DNA of 64,000 nucleotides from Neolewinella aquimaris (lineage in GTDB: Bacteria; Bacteroidota; Bacteroidia; Chitinophagales; Saprospiraceae). The stretch lies in the NCBI RefSeq assembly GCF_014197245.1, contig NZ_JACIFF010000005.1, positions 186,001-250,000 of the forward strand. The letters run 5' to 3'. A program made the translations under genes and the position numbers. Shown in pieces: positions 1 through 8,335 of this stretch. Below the pieces are notes generated by a model. The model was not told the origin of the DNA and did not search any database. It worked only from the letters and a program-made list of their open reading frames with translations. How positions within the stretch are numbered: position 1 is the first letter of the stretch; the number at the start of each line of letters is the position of its first letter.

Positions 1-169
1 ATACCGGAACAGCAACCTTCTTCACCAAGCAGCCAAAACCATCCGGGACAAAAAAGACGCGGACGTATCGTCATTTTTCCACAACGGATGGATCGCGGCG
101 GTCACTAATCGGTTGATTGATCGCTTATTGGGAGCCGGATTCAATTTGCTCCTTACCCGACCCCTGTAT

Positions 170-1078
170 ATGTACCCTGAAAAATTCCTCCCCTACGTCT
201 TTCTGCTTTTCCTGGTGGCCTCCGCCTGTGGACAGGACGACGGAGAAATGCTTACTTCCCCTCCCGCACCGGTGGGTCGCTTTACGAACCCCGATCCCGA
301 TCAGCCCTTCTTCGTGTCCGTCGACGATACCACGCCGGAAGGCATGAAGTGGGTAGCAGTCGACTCACTGACCGACGCGTTCGACCGCTGGGATACCGGC
401 AAGTGGTTCAAATCGCTGTGGAACTACGGCGTTCCGGTGCAAATGCGCGCCGAGAATTCCGGGGTTGCGGACGGAAATCTGTGGATCAGAGCGACGTTGG
501 ACGATGGAGCCGAGCGGTGGTTCGAGACATCCCGGATTCAGTCCCGCGCCCGCATCAGTTACCCCATGTACACCGAAAGCCGGATCAAAACGGCCCACCT
601 CTCTGCCTACAATACCTTCTGGCTCAACAACGGCAACATCTCGAACCGCAACGAGATCGACGTTATTGAGAACAACTCGAAGCCGTCCTGCGGCTGTCAG
701 CCGGACTTTCCCTGGCAAATGAATGCCCAGTACTTCCACGTGATCGACGACGACACCCGGCGGGCGAAGGGTAATTTCGACAACCGTAATTTGTCGGACG
801 ACAATCCCCTGAAGGGAATCCCCTGGAACGAGGAATACCACGTTGTGGGCGTATGGTGGAAAGATGCGCGGCACATCCAATTTTATCTGGACGGCGAGCC
901 GGCCGGCAGCGTAGTCTCGGAAAGAGACTTCACCCGTGACCTCAACCTGATCTGGGACCTGTGGACCGTCGACGAACCCTGGCTGGGCGGACTCCCAGAC
1001 CGCAACGACCTGCTGGACGACTCGGTCAATACGATGTACATCGACTGGGTGCGCACCTGGAAGCTCGAGAAAGAGTAA
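170..1078 (+). CDS. GH16 family beta-agarase/porphyranase-like lipoprotein
   Basis: 302-aa predicted outer-membrane or surface lipoprotein; the signal ends in a lipobox (VASAC, Cys20). The GH16 catalytic signature EIDVIE is at residues 162-167, with Glu162 expected as nucleophile and Glu167 as acid/base in a retaining mechanism. Flanking motifs (SRIQSRARISYP before it; NTMYIDWVRTWKL at the C-terminus) resemble agarase and porphyranase members of GH16 more than laminarinases, so an algal galactan is the likely substrate. That choice is inference. The reading frame is open to the left edge of the window; the start was set at the ATG that begins the signal peptide. It converges on the sulfatase gene with 18 bp between stop codons, so a sulfated galactan target is plausible. 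Confidence 0.8.
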   Translation: MYPEKFLPYVFLLFLVASACGQDDGEMLTSPPAPVGRFTNPDPDQPFFVSVDDTTPEGMKWVAVDSLTDAFDRWDTGKWFKSLWNYGVPVQMRAENSGVADGNLWIRATLDDGAERWFETSRIQSRARISYPMYTESRIKTAHLSAYNTFWLNNGNISNRNEIDVIENNSKPSCGCQPDFPWQMNAQYFHVIDDDTRRAKGNFDNRNLSDDNPLKGIPWNEEYHVVGVWWKDARHIQFYLDGEPAGSVVSERDFTRDLNLIWDLWTVDEPWLGGLPDRNDLLDDSVNTMYIDWVRTWKLEKE

Positions 1079-1096
1079 GGTCCCAGTCCGAAATCG

Positions 1097-2689
1097 CTAC
1101 CGCCCCCGATAAACCGCCTCCAGCCCCGGGATGGAAAAACGCTCGTTGGCGGGTGGCTCGTGCTCCCTGCGGATGATCTCGTAGAATCTGGTCACCAGTT
1201 CCGGGTGGTCGGCGGCCAGGTCAAGCTGTTCGGCGGGGTCGGTAGTCAGGTCGTATACTTCCACCGCTTCGTTGCCCTGTTTGATTTCCTTCCAGATCAT
1301 TTTCCAATTACCGAGGCGCACGGCTGCCTGTCCGTTGTACTCGGGGAATTCCCAGTACAGGTACTCATGCTCCGGCTGCTCGCCCCGGTCGAGAAGAGTA
1401 GGGAGGAAACTGATGCCGTCGGTACTATCCGCAACGGGGCGGTCGATGATCTCACAGACCGTGGGCAGGACGTCCTGAAATCCCGAAACGTGATCGGTGA
1501 CCGTTCCGGCGGGGATGTGTCCGGGCCAACTGGCGATCATCGGTACCCGGATGCCCCCTTCGTACAGGAATCCTTTGCCGCGACCGTACTCTTCCGGGAA
1601 GGGGCCGCCGCTATCGAACCACGGTGAATCGGTGCCAGCAACGTAAGTGGGCCCGTTGTCGGAGGTGAAGATGATGAGCGTGTTGTCGTACTGACCACTT
1701 TCCTTCAGGTAGGCGACCAATTTTCCGACGTTCTCGTCCAGGTAAGACACCATGGCCGCATAGGTAGCGCGCGGATACCGTACCGGGAAGTACGCGCCCT
1801 TCTCGCCTTCGCGGAAGTAGTAGGGCTCTTCGTCACCGAATTTATCCACATAGTAGTCTACCCACCGCTGTGGCGCCTGCAGGGGAAGGTGTGGGATGGG
1901 GGTGGCCCAGTACAGAAAGAAGGGCTGGTCACTATCCTGACGGACGAACTCCATAAGCCTGGCGAACGAAAGGGTGGGCGCGTAATCCTCCTGATTGTAG
2001 GCCGCATAGGACTTCGGATCCCGCGGGTCGGCGTGCATGGGAATGCCGGTCCCGGGCACAATGGTATCGCGGTTGTGTAAATATACGCGGTGCTCGTTCT
2101 CGTAGAGGTGGATGGGGGTAAGGCTGTGGGCCTGCCGCTGGCAATTGTAGCCGTAGAAATAGTCGAAGCCCATGCGGGTGGGGATGGACTCCGTATGCGG
2201 GGCGCCGAGTCCCCACTTACCGACCATGCCGGTACGGTAGCCGGCGCGTTGGAGGGATTGGGGGAATAGGTGGGTGTTTGCGGGCAGGGGCAGTTGGCCC
2301 TCTAGCGTAGAATCCTGGATCACGGCCCGGTAGTCCCACACGTCGCCCCGCGAACGCCAGGCGTCGTTGCCGCGAACCGGGGAGTGGCCCAGGTGACGGC
2401 CGGTGAGCAGAACGCTGCGGGCGGGTGCGCAGACCGGTGCACCGGAATAATGCTGGGTGAAGCGCATCCCTCCGGCGGCCAGGGCATCGATGTTGGGGTT
2501 TTCGATTTTGGTTTGCCCGTAAACGCCCAGGTCACCGTAGCCGAGGTCGTCCGCCAGGATGTAGATGATGTTTGGGGAGTCCTCCCCCCGTCCGGTCTCC
2601 ACGGTTTTCGACGGGCTTCGGTGGCATCCCGGGAGGAACAGAGAGAGCAGAACGAAAAAAATGGGCCAGGGATAAGTTTGTCGCGTCAT
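1097..2689 (-). CDS. Family S1 (arylsulfatase-type) sulfatase, lipoprotein
   Basis: 530-aa sulfatase with a lipoprotein signal (FLPGC, Cys22). The type I maturation motif C-A-P-A-R lies at Cys87 (VCAPARSVLLTGRH), where Cys is converted to formylglycine. The N-terminal metal-binding segment (ADDLGYGDLG) and the later FTSDNG motif are present, so it should hydrolyse sulfate esters, probably from a polysaccharide. The longest frame starts at a TTG three codons upstream, but the ATG at 2689 fits the signal peptide better. No sulfatase-maturating radical SAM enzyme is visible in this window, so maturation must be supplied elsewhere. The neighbouring GH16 gene suggests an algal sulfated galactan substrate, which is inferred. 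Confidence 0.9.
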   Translation of the reverse strand: MTRQTYPWPIFFVLLSLFLPGCHRSPSKTVETGRGEDSPNIIYILADDLGYGDLGVYGQTKIENPNIDALAAGGMRFTQHYSGAPVCAPARSVLLTGRHLGHSPVRGNDAWRSRGDVWDYRAVIQDSTLEGQLPLPANTHLFPQSLQRAGYRTGMVGKWGLGAPHTESIPTRMGFDYFYGYNCQRQAHSLTPIHLYENEHRVYLHNRDTIVPGTGIPMHADPRDPKSYAAYNQEDYAPTLSFARLMEFVRQDSDQPFFLYWATPIPHLPLQAPQRWVDYYVDKFGDEEPYYFREGEKGAYFPVRYPRATYAAMVSYLDENVGKLVAYLKESGQYDNTLIIFTSDNGPTYVAGTDSPWFDSGGPFPEEYGRGKGFLYEGGIRVPMIASWPGHIPAGTVTDHVSGFQDVLPTVCEIIDRPVADSTDGISFLPTLLDRGEQPEHEYLYWEFPEYNGQAAVRLGNWKMIWKEIKQGNEAVEVYDLTTDPAEQLDLAADHPELVTRFYEIIRREHEPPANERFSIPGLEAVYRGR

Positions 2690-2810
2690 CCCGCCCAAGA
2701 TAATCGATCCGGGTAGACTCAGGTCCTACGCCCGGAATGCTTTTCGCTTACCTTGGTCCGGTTGCGCATCACGGTATATTACGCTCGCCAAAGTCGGTAA
2801 ACCCCCACCC

Positions 2811-3938
2811 ATGCAGGACGGACACTTTCTCACTCAGCTTATTCAGCACTACTCGGATTACCGGGAAGAATATCTGATGTGGGCTAAGGAGGACGGGCAT
2901 GCGCGGGCGGAAGCCCTGGTAAATTACCGGCGCGCCCTGGTCGCCTGGTACGAGGCAAGCATCGACGAAGACGATCCCTACCGGGGCGAACTGCTGCCTT
3001 ACGTAACGGCGATCGCTCGCGTGTACTTCGGGAAGGATAATCCCACCGACCGGCCGATCGGGCATTTCCCGCGTACGGTTAAGCTTTCGGTGGAAGGGCA
3101 GGAACTGCTGCGCCGGTTCCAGGGCTCCGGTACCGAGTGTCGGGAATTACTGTTGCTGGCCGATTACCACCGCCTGTCCGACGCTGCCCTGTCGCGGGCC
3201 TTCAGTGGAGACGAAACGGGAGAACCAATTGCAGACCGAGTACTGCACTGCCGCGCCGACCTCGAACAGCAAATTTCTGATGCTTCGCTTCTCTGGCCCG
3301 ACGTTGTGACCGTAGCCGGCCGGCTGGACCTGATTGAGACCCTCGAACGGGAAGAAAGTCGGCGGACCGAGCTCTCCGCTCCTGCGCCCCCGCCCACCGC
3401 CGCTTCCGAGGTGAAGTTGTCCCCCCGCTACCGGCCGTCCCTTTCGCTGCCGGCTCCGGGGATGGTGGTGGCGGCCGTGGTCTTTGGTATCTTCCTCTGG
3501 TTGATGTACGATACCTTCGGACAGCAGACTCCCGACGAGCTTTATACCGAATACTTCACTCCCTACCCAAATGTCTTTACCGACGTGCCCCCGGAGACGG
3601 AGGGGGAGAGCGACCTGCAGCGCATCCTGTACGATTACGACCGGGGCGATTACCACACGGCTTACGAGGAGTTGCTGCCTACTGCCGATGCCTATCCAGC
3701 CGCCCCACTTTACCTGGGTGTATCGGCGCTGGCACTGGGGGATCCGGCCCGGGCGCGGGAATGGTTCGAGCGCGTCGACCCACTGGGCCCCTACGCGGAC
3801 GCGGCCGAATGGTACCGGGCGCTGGCGCTTATGGGCACGGGTGACACCGGGACAGCCCGCGTTCAGTTGGAGGCAATCGGTATGCAGGCTGGCCACCCCT
3901 ACGCCTCCGCGGCCCGTAACCTCCTGCGTGAGTGGTGA
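2811..3938 (+). CDS. Membrane protein with cytosolic N-terminal domain and TPR-like C-terminus, unknown function
   Basis: 375 aa, not recognised as a named family. Residues 1-185 form a soluble, helix-rich region, followed by a Pro/Ala-rich linker (about 188-215), one transmembrane helix (about 216-233, PAPGMVVAAVVFGIFLWLMY) and a C-terminal region of about 120 residues. The latter contains short helical repeats (YHTAYEELLPTADAYPAAPLYLG, then GDPARAREWFERV and similar), resembling tetratricopeptide repeats. The arrangement of a cytosolic domain, one TM and a periplasmic TPR resembles Bacteroidota anti-sigma or envelope scaffold proteins, but no sigma factor is adjacent. It stands alone between a divergent sulfatase and a convergent CE15 gene. 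Confidence 0.7.
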   Translation: MQDGHFLTQLIQHYSDYREEYLMWAKEDGHARAEALVNYRRALVAWYEASIDEDDPYRGELLPYVTAIARVYFGKDNPTDRPIGHFPRTVKLSVEGQELLRRFQGSGTECRELLLLADYHRLSDAALSRAFSGDETGEPIADRVLHCRADLEQQISDASLLWPDVVTVAGRLDLIETLEREESRRTELSAPAPPPTAASEVKLSPRYRPSLSLPAPGMVVAAVVFGIFLWLMYDTFGQQTPDELYTEYFTPYPNVFTDVPPETEGESDLQRILYDYDRGDYHTAYEELLPTADAYPAAPLYLGVSALALGDPARAREWFERVDPLGPYADAAEWYRALALMGTGDTGTARVQLEAIGMQAGHPYASAARNLLREW

Positions 3939-3956
3939 TTTATCGGGAGCTATCGG

Positions 3957-5531
3957 TTATTCCGGCTTCGCGGCCAGCACTCGATTGGCCCAGGGGATGA
4001 AGTGTTGGATATTCGGTTGATCGGTGTGTCCGCCGTCGTGCTGTCGCCAGGCGAGATTACCGTCCAGGAGGCCGGTGTTTACGGGGGGCATGGCTTCGTT
4101 CAGGTAGTCGTCGGTGACACCGAGGTCCGCGGCACCCAGCAGCCGGTACACCTTGCCGGCCGCCACGGTGGCCATGTAGCTTCCGCGCTGGTCCAACCAC
4201 TTGGCATCGCCCTGCTCGGGTATACCGTAACTGACAAACACATGCCGGGAGGCGCAGAGTGCCAGCATCATGTGGGCATCCACGGGTAGGTCGCAGCCGG
4301 TTAGTTTACCGAAGGTGGATTGCTCGGCCCCGTACTTTACGTAGTTGCCGCCCATCCAGTAACTGCCCCAGCCAGCGAGACTCTCCACGGCTTCGCCGAA
4401 CACCCGTCGGTGGAGGGTCACGCCCCCCTTTCCGGAAGATCCGAGAAGTGCCACGGCGAACCGCGGTTCGAAGGCCATGGTCACCAGTGCTGCCTTTCCG
4501 TAGCGGGAAACTCCCTCGATGCCCACGCGACGGGCGTCGACGAGCGAATCGGTTTCGAGGTAGTCCAGTCCCCGCGCGGCTCCCCAGGCCCAGGCCCGCA
4601 GGGCCCCCCAGTCCTCGGACGAACGGGGCTGCCCCCGGTTTACCAGGCCGATGATGCCGCGGGTCAGGCCGGCGGCATTGTCGGCCTGGATGCTGGCGGG
4701 ACTGATGGTGGCGTACCCCCAACCGGCGGCGAGGAGTTGCTCCGTAGTGGGAGAGTCCCCATTGGGCGGTGGGGCGAACCAATTAGCGGGCGGTAGGCGG
4801 GTAATGGGCGTATAGGCCGGGTAACGGTCAAATATTTCCCGGGTGTCCGGCCGCGCTTCGATCAGCATTTCCTTGAAGGCAGTATTCAAAACTTCGAGGT
4901 CTTCCTTGTTCGGTTGGGCGGGGGCGGGAAATTCCGGGCGGCCGAACATCATGAGCACCGGCACCGGGCCGGACACATTCGTAGGCACGACCAGCATCAT
5001 TTCGATGTCCACCTCGATCGCGGGGTAGCTGCTGTTGTCTACGTGGCCGATCAGTTGTTTGGCCACCACGGGGATGCGGCCGACGTACTCCCGATCCTCG
5101 ACTTTGGTGGTCCACGTAACGCTGGGCACCCGATCGGGGACCCGTCCGTAGACTTCTTGCTCAAAAAGGGAGACCAGTTCGGGGCGCCGTACGTCCCACC
5201 ACTTGTCGGGGGTAGTGACCGGCTCACCACTTGTTGTTTCGAAGACGGGGGGCAGGTCGGGGCAGGGGTTGGCCAGCGCCTCGTCGTAGTTCGCGGCGTT
5301 GGGAGCGGCGGGGTCGCCGCTGGGGCCGGGCCTCAGTTGGGTGATGCCCAGTTTTCTCAGCATATCGGCGCGGGCTTCTTCGTCGGTAAGGGTTACGGGT
5401 TCCGGCGGGTCGGCCTGTGCCGGCAGGGCTACCGGCAGCGCCAGGCAGAGCAGGAGGGTCAGTGCCGTAGCGGCTTGCTTTACCCGGGCGATTGCTCCTG
5501 TGGCCCCGCCTAAATGCAATAGGTTGATCAT
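3957..5531 (-). CDS. CE15 glucuronoyl methylesterase-like enzyme
   Basis: 524-aa secreted alpha/beta-hydrolase. The nucleophile elbow reads GVSRYGKA with Ser342, matching the CE15 G-C-S-R-x-G-K motif except that Val replaces Cys; a likely catalytic His is in RQHDGGHTD near the C-terminus. CE15 enzymes cleave the ester between lignin alcohols and the 4-O-methyl-glucuronate side chains of xylan. The N-terminus has a long hydrophobic signal (ATALTLLLCLALPVALPAQA). The start is the ATG at 5531, which overlaps the stop of the upstream gene as ATGA; the longest frame begins 17 codons earlier inside that gene. It is the second gene of a two-gene operon with the CE20-CE4 fusion, beside GH67 and GH10, which supports a glucuronoxylan role. 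Confidence 0.88.
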   Translation of the reverse strand: MINLLHLGGATGAIARVKQAATALTLLLCLALPVALPAQADPPEPVTLTDEEARADMLRKLGITQLRPGPSGDPAAPNAANYDEALANPCPDLPPVFETTSGEPVTTPDKWWDVRRPELVSLFEQEVYGRVPDRVPSVTWTTKVEDREYVGRIPVVAKQLIGHVDNSSYPAIEVDIEMMLVVPTNVSGPVPVLMMFGRPEFPAPAQPNKEDLEVLNTAFKEMLIEARPDTREIFDRYPAYTPITRLPPANWFAPPPNGDSPTTEQLLAAGWGYATISPASIQADNAAGLTRGIIGLVNRGQPRSSEDWGALRAWAWGAARGLDYLETDSLVDARRVGIEGVSRYGKAALVTMAFEPRFAVALLGSSGKGGVTLHRRVFGEAVESLAGWGSYWMGGNYVKYGAEQSTFGKLTGCDLPVDAHMMLALCASRHVFVSYGIPEQGDAKWLDQRGSYMATVAAGKVYRLLGAADLGVTDDYLNEAMPPVNTGLLDGNLAWRQHDGGHTDQPNIQHFIPWANRVLAAKPE

Positions 5532-8188
5532 GGTCGAAAGGCTTTGACGTGTTGGGCGACCTCCAGCATGGTGGCTACCCACAGGGTGTCTGCGTTATGG
5601 GACAAGTAATCCAGTAATTCCCGGTGGGCGTCGAGGGAGACATTTAGGCCGTGCCCGCCGCCGACCCCGTGGAAGAGGATTACGAGCAGGGCGTTTTCCC
5701 GTTCGGCTTGCTTAACCCACCCGATCATGTCTTCGGCCGAGTGGCCGTCGACGACGTAAGTGTCTACGTTTTGCAGGTTGACGTTGTCGATGGTACTGAG
5801 TCTGCCGCGCACCCCGCGGAGGGCGGCAAAATCGTCGGCAATGGCTCCTATGAACGAACCATCGCTGGTCTGGGTATCGCCGCAGGTGTAGGCGAAGGTT
5901 CGTTCGCTTTTGCCGTCGACGGCGTGCAGGAAGGTGTTCGTCATGCGGACTTCGGCGACGATATCGGCGGTCGTGTACCGGCTCAGGTCACGCTCCGGCT
6001 GCACCCACTCCCGGCCGGGCAGGGTAGCGTCGCAGGGGTGGTACAGGGTGTGGTTGCCGAGTTCGTGCCCGTTTGCGGCTGCCCGGCGCCAGTCTTCCAG
6101 ACGGTTTTGGCTGGCGGGGGCGGCGGCCGTGAGGTAGAACGTGCCCCTGAGGCCTCGCTCGTCGAGAGCGGGGAGGGCATGATCGAGGTGTACTTCCAGG
6201 GCATCGTCGTAGGTAAGCACTACGGCGGCTTGTTTGCCGTGCCAGCGCGGCGGGGCCGGAGCGCCGACGACCATTTCAAAGGGTGCCGCGGGCAATCCCT
6301 GGCGGTTGTAAAGGTTCACCCGGGGGTTGTCCGACCAGGCGTAACGAAGGGTACGCGGGTACGGGATATCGGGGTGAGACACTTCTAGGTGGTCCCCGAC
6401 GATCTTCGCTTCCGCCCAGTGGAACGTTCCGTCGTATCCGGCCAGGGCGAATTCGCGCAGCGGTTCGCCGTCGCTGCTCATCAGTTCACCCCCGGAATCG
6501 GTGAAGTAGAGGCGGACTACGCCGTCCCGGACTTCGGTTCGATCGGGGAGCGGGCCGCTGGCGACCAAAGGTTCTCCGTACACTTGCTGCCGGGCGAGCC
6601 GGGCCAGCCGCAGTCCGACGTCCCGCTTGTTGTCGGGGTGAATATCGTTCCACTCGCCCAGATCGATGGCCACGGCCATGCCCGTATGGGGGATGCGGAG
6701 GGTTTGGCGCTGGGCTTCCCGCAGGGCGGCCCAGTTGCTCTCGGCGGGCAGGTAGGTAAAGTCCATAAAGCCGGGAAGCTGAACGAAGAAAAACGGCAAG
6801 TTGGGGCGATCCCACTGGCGCCGAAAATCGGCGATCTGGGCGGCCTGGAGGGCGGCGTAACTTTCCGGCCGGCCGGCATTGGATTCACCCTGGTACCAGA
6901 GTACTCCTTTGATGGCGTACTTCGTGACCGGTGCCAGCATGCCGTTAAAAAGAGCGGTGGGCTGGTGCTGGGCGGAAATCCCCGGAGCGGAGCGAGACCG
7001 GGGTGGGGGGAATACCACGCCCACCCGGTACTGCCAGGTGCCCTTCAGGTCGACGGTGTCGGAAGCCGTATGGATCTGGTACGGGCGGTCCGGCACGAAG
7101 CCGCCCTTGCCCCCGTGGTTGGTCACCCGGACGGTGAAGCGGTTCTTCCCGGCCCTCAACAGCCCGGCCGGTACGGGGTAGCGGCGCTGGGGGTACTGAT
7201 AGCCGGTACTGCCGATGTGCCGGCCGTTGATGTACAGCTCGTCGGCATCCACGATACGCCCGAGAAAGACCTCGGCTTCCTGACCTGCCATTCCGGCGGG
7301 GAGGTCCACTTCGCGGTGGTACCAGACCGTGCCGTTCAAATTGCTTAAACCCTGGTCTTCCCAGTACCCCGGTACGTTGATGGGGCGCCAGTTCGGTCCC
7401 GGCACAAGCGTTTCAGCGTACCAGGGGGTGGGGCCGGCGGTGCCCGCGTCGGACGGCGTCGCTTCGCTCGCGAACTGCCGTGCGCGGCGGTTCACCTGAT
7501 TTACGTAGGCGGTATCCTTGTTTTGGTGAATGGTGGCGGTGAGGTCGGGGAAATCCTGCAGTCCCGCTTCGCTGGTCCACGCCTCGATGGGGGTTCCGCC
7601 GACGCTGGCGTTGATCAGTCCGATAGGTACTCCGTGTTTCTCGTAAATATCGCGGGCGAAGAAGTAGCCGACGGCGGTAAATTCCAGGACGTTTTCCGGG
7701 GTAGCGGCTTTCCATTCCCCTCCGGCCAATTCTTTGGCGGGGCCGGCCAGCTGCGGGGTAGAGGGTATCGAGAAGTGGCGGATCTCAGGGAAGTCCGCCT
7801 GCGCGATGTCGTCGGCGTAACGGACGCGGTGCAGTTTCATCTGGTGTACCATATTGCTCTGGCCGGTACACAGCCATACGTCGCCGAAGAGGACGTTGCG
7901 GACGGTGATCTCGTTGGTGCCCTTCACGGTAATCGCATACGGTCCGCCGGCGGGCCGCGCGTTTAGGGTGACGGACCACCGGCCGTCAGGGTTGGCACTG
8001 GTCCGGTAGCTTTCGTCGCCGATGCGGACTTCCACCGCCTCGCCGGCGCCAGCCCAGCCCCAGACCGCAAGGTTTTCGTCCCGTTGCAGGACCATCCCGT
8101 CGGAGATCAGGTGGGGAAGCCGTACCTGTGCGGCAACCGGGTCAGTAAGCAGAATGATGAGTAAAATCAGCAGGGGACCAGCTTTCAT
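5528..8188 (-). CDS. CE20-type SGNH acetylesterase fused to CE4 polysaccharide deacetylase
   Basis: 886-aa secreted two-enzyme fusion. After a signal peptide (about 1-21), residues 22-640 form a sialate-O-acetylesterase-like SGNH hydrolase: CTGQSNM with nucleophile Ser111, WYQGESNA at 431-438, and DIHPDN with Asp515/His517. A galactose-binding-like jelly roll (about 255-395, containing WYHREVDLP) is inserted within it, the layout described for the CE20 acetylxylan esterases. Residues about 650-886 form a NodB/CE4 deacetylase: LTYDDA (Asp661/Asp662) and the metal-binding NHTLYHP (His713, His717). Both parts remove acetyl groups, so together they may strip O-acetyls from different positions of xylan. 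It is first in an operon with CE15, divergent from GH67, with a LacI-type operator 29 bp before the start. Confidence 0.9.
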   Translation of the reverse strand: MKAGPLLILLIILLTDPVAAQVRLPHLISDGMVLQRDENLAVWGWAGAGEAVEVRIGDESYRTSANPDGRWSVTLNARPAGGPYAITVKGTNEITVRNVLFGDVWLCTGQSNMVHQMKLHRVRYADDIAQADFPEIRHFSIPSTPQLAGPAKELAGGEWKAATPENVLEFTAVGYFFARDIYEKHGVPIGLINASVGGTPIEAWTSEAGLQDFPDLTATIHQNKDTAYVNQVNRRARQFASEATPSDAGTAGPTPWYAETLVPGPNWRPINVPGYWEDQGLSNLNGTVWYHREVDLPAGMAGQEAEVFLGRIVDADELYINGRHIGSTGYQYPQRRYPVPAGLLRAGKNRFTVRVTNHGGKGGFVPDRPYQIHTASDTVDLKGTWQYRVGVVFPPPRSRSAPGISAQHQPTALFNGMLAPVTKYAIKGVLWYQGESNAGRPESYAALQAAQIADFRRQWDRPNLPFFFVQLPGFMDFTYLPAESNWAALREAQRQTLRIPHTGMAVAIDLGEWNDIHPDNKRDVGLRLARLARQQVYGEPLVASGPLPDRTEVRDGVVRLYFTDSGGELMSSDGEPLREFALAGYDGTFHWAEAKIVGDHLEVSHPDIPYPRTLRYAWSDNPRVNLYNRQGLPAAPFEMVVGAPAPPRWHGKQAAVVLTYDDALEVHLDHALPALDERGLRGTFYLTAAAPASQNRLEDWRRAAANGHELGNHTLYHPCDATLPGREWVQPERDLSRYTTADIVAEVRMTNTFLHAVDGKSERTFAYTCGDTQTSDGSFIGAIADDFAALRGVRGRLSTIDNVNLQNVDTYVVDGHSAEDMIGWVKQAERENALLVILFHGVGGGHGLNVSLDAHRELLDYLSHNADTLWVATMLEVAQHVKAFRP

Positions 8189-8216
8189 ACTACAAGTGTT
8201 AGGGCGATGCCGTAGC

Positions 8217-8238
8217 TTTACGCTATCGATTGCGTAAA
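8217..8238. promoter_or_regulatory. Candidate LacI-family operator between the CE20-CE4 and GH67 genes
   Basis: A 22-bp near-perfect palindrome: arms TTTACGC and GCGTAAA around TATCGATT, with one mismatched pair out of eleven. It sits 29 bp before the CE20-CE4 start and about 97 bp before the GH67 start, so one site could control both directions. The right half, ATCGATTGCGTA, recurs before the GH10 xylanase at 12957-12968. The cognate regulator is probably the LacI-family protein encoded at 10521-11549. The symmetry and recurrence are visible; binding is inferred. Confidence 0.6.
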
Positions 8239-8335
8239 ATACGCGAAATCATTTGAAGGGAATACCTTAGGGAAGTTTTGAAATGGCGGAACTGGCCGCG
8301 CTACTTCCGGGATTTCCAAAAACCTGTATGTCAAT

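Noticed and set aside
2-169. Possible upstream coding frame at the left edge, in frame with the GH16 gene
   Set aside because: The frame is open from the edge to the GH16 lipoprotein start, but 56 codons give no recognisable family, and a lipoprotein signal in the middle of a protein is unlikely.
365-880. Long antisense open frames (for example opposite GH16, the CE20-CE4 fusion, GH67, clpB and the Ddl fusion)
   Set aside because: They mirror genes with clear motifs on the other strand; long antisense frames are expected in GC-rich DNA.
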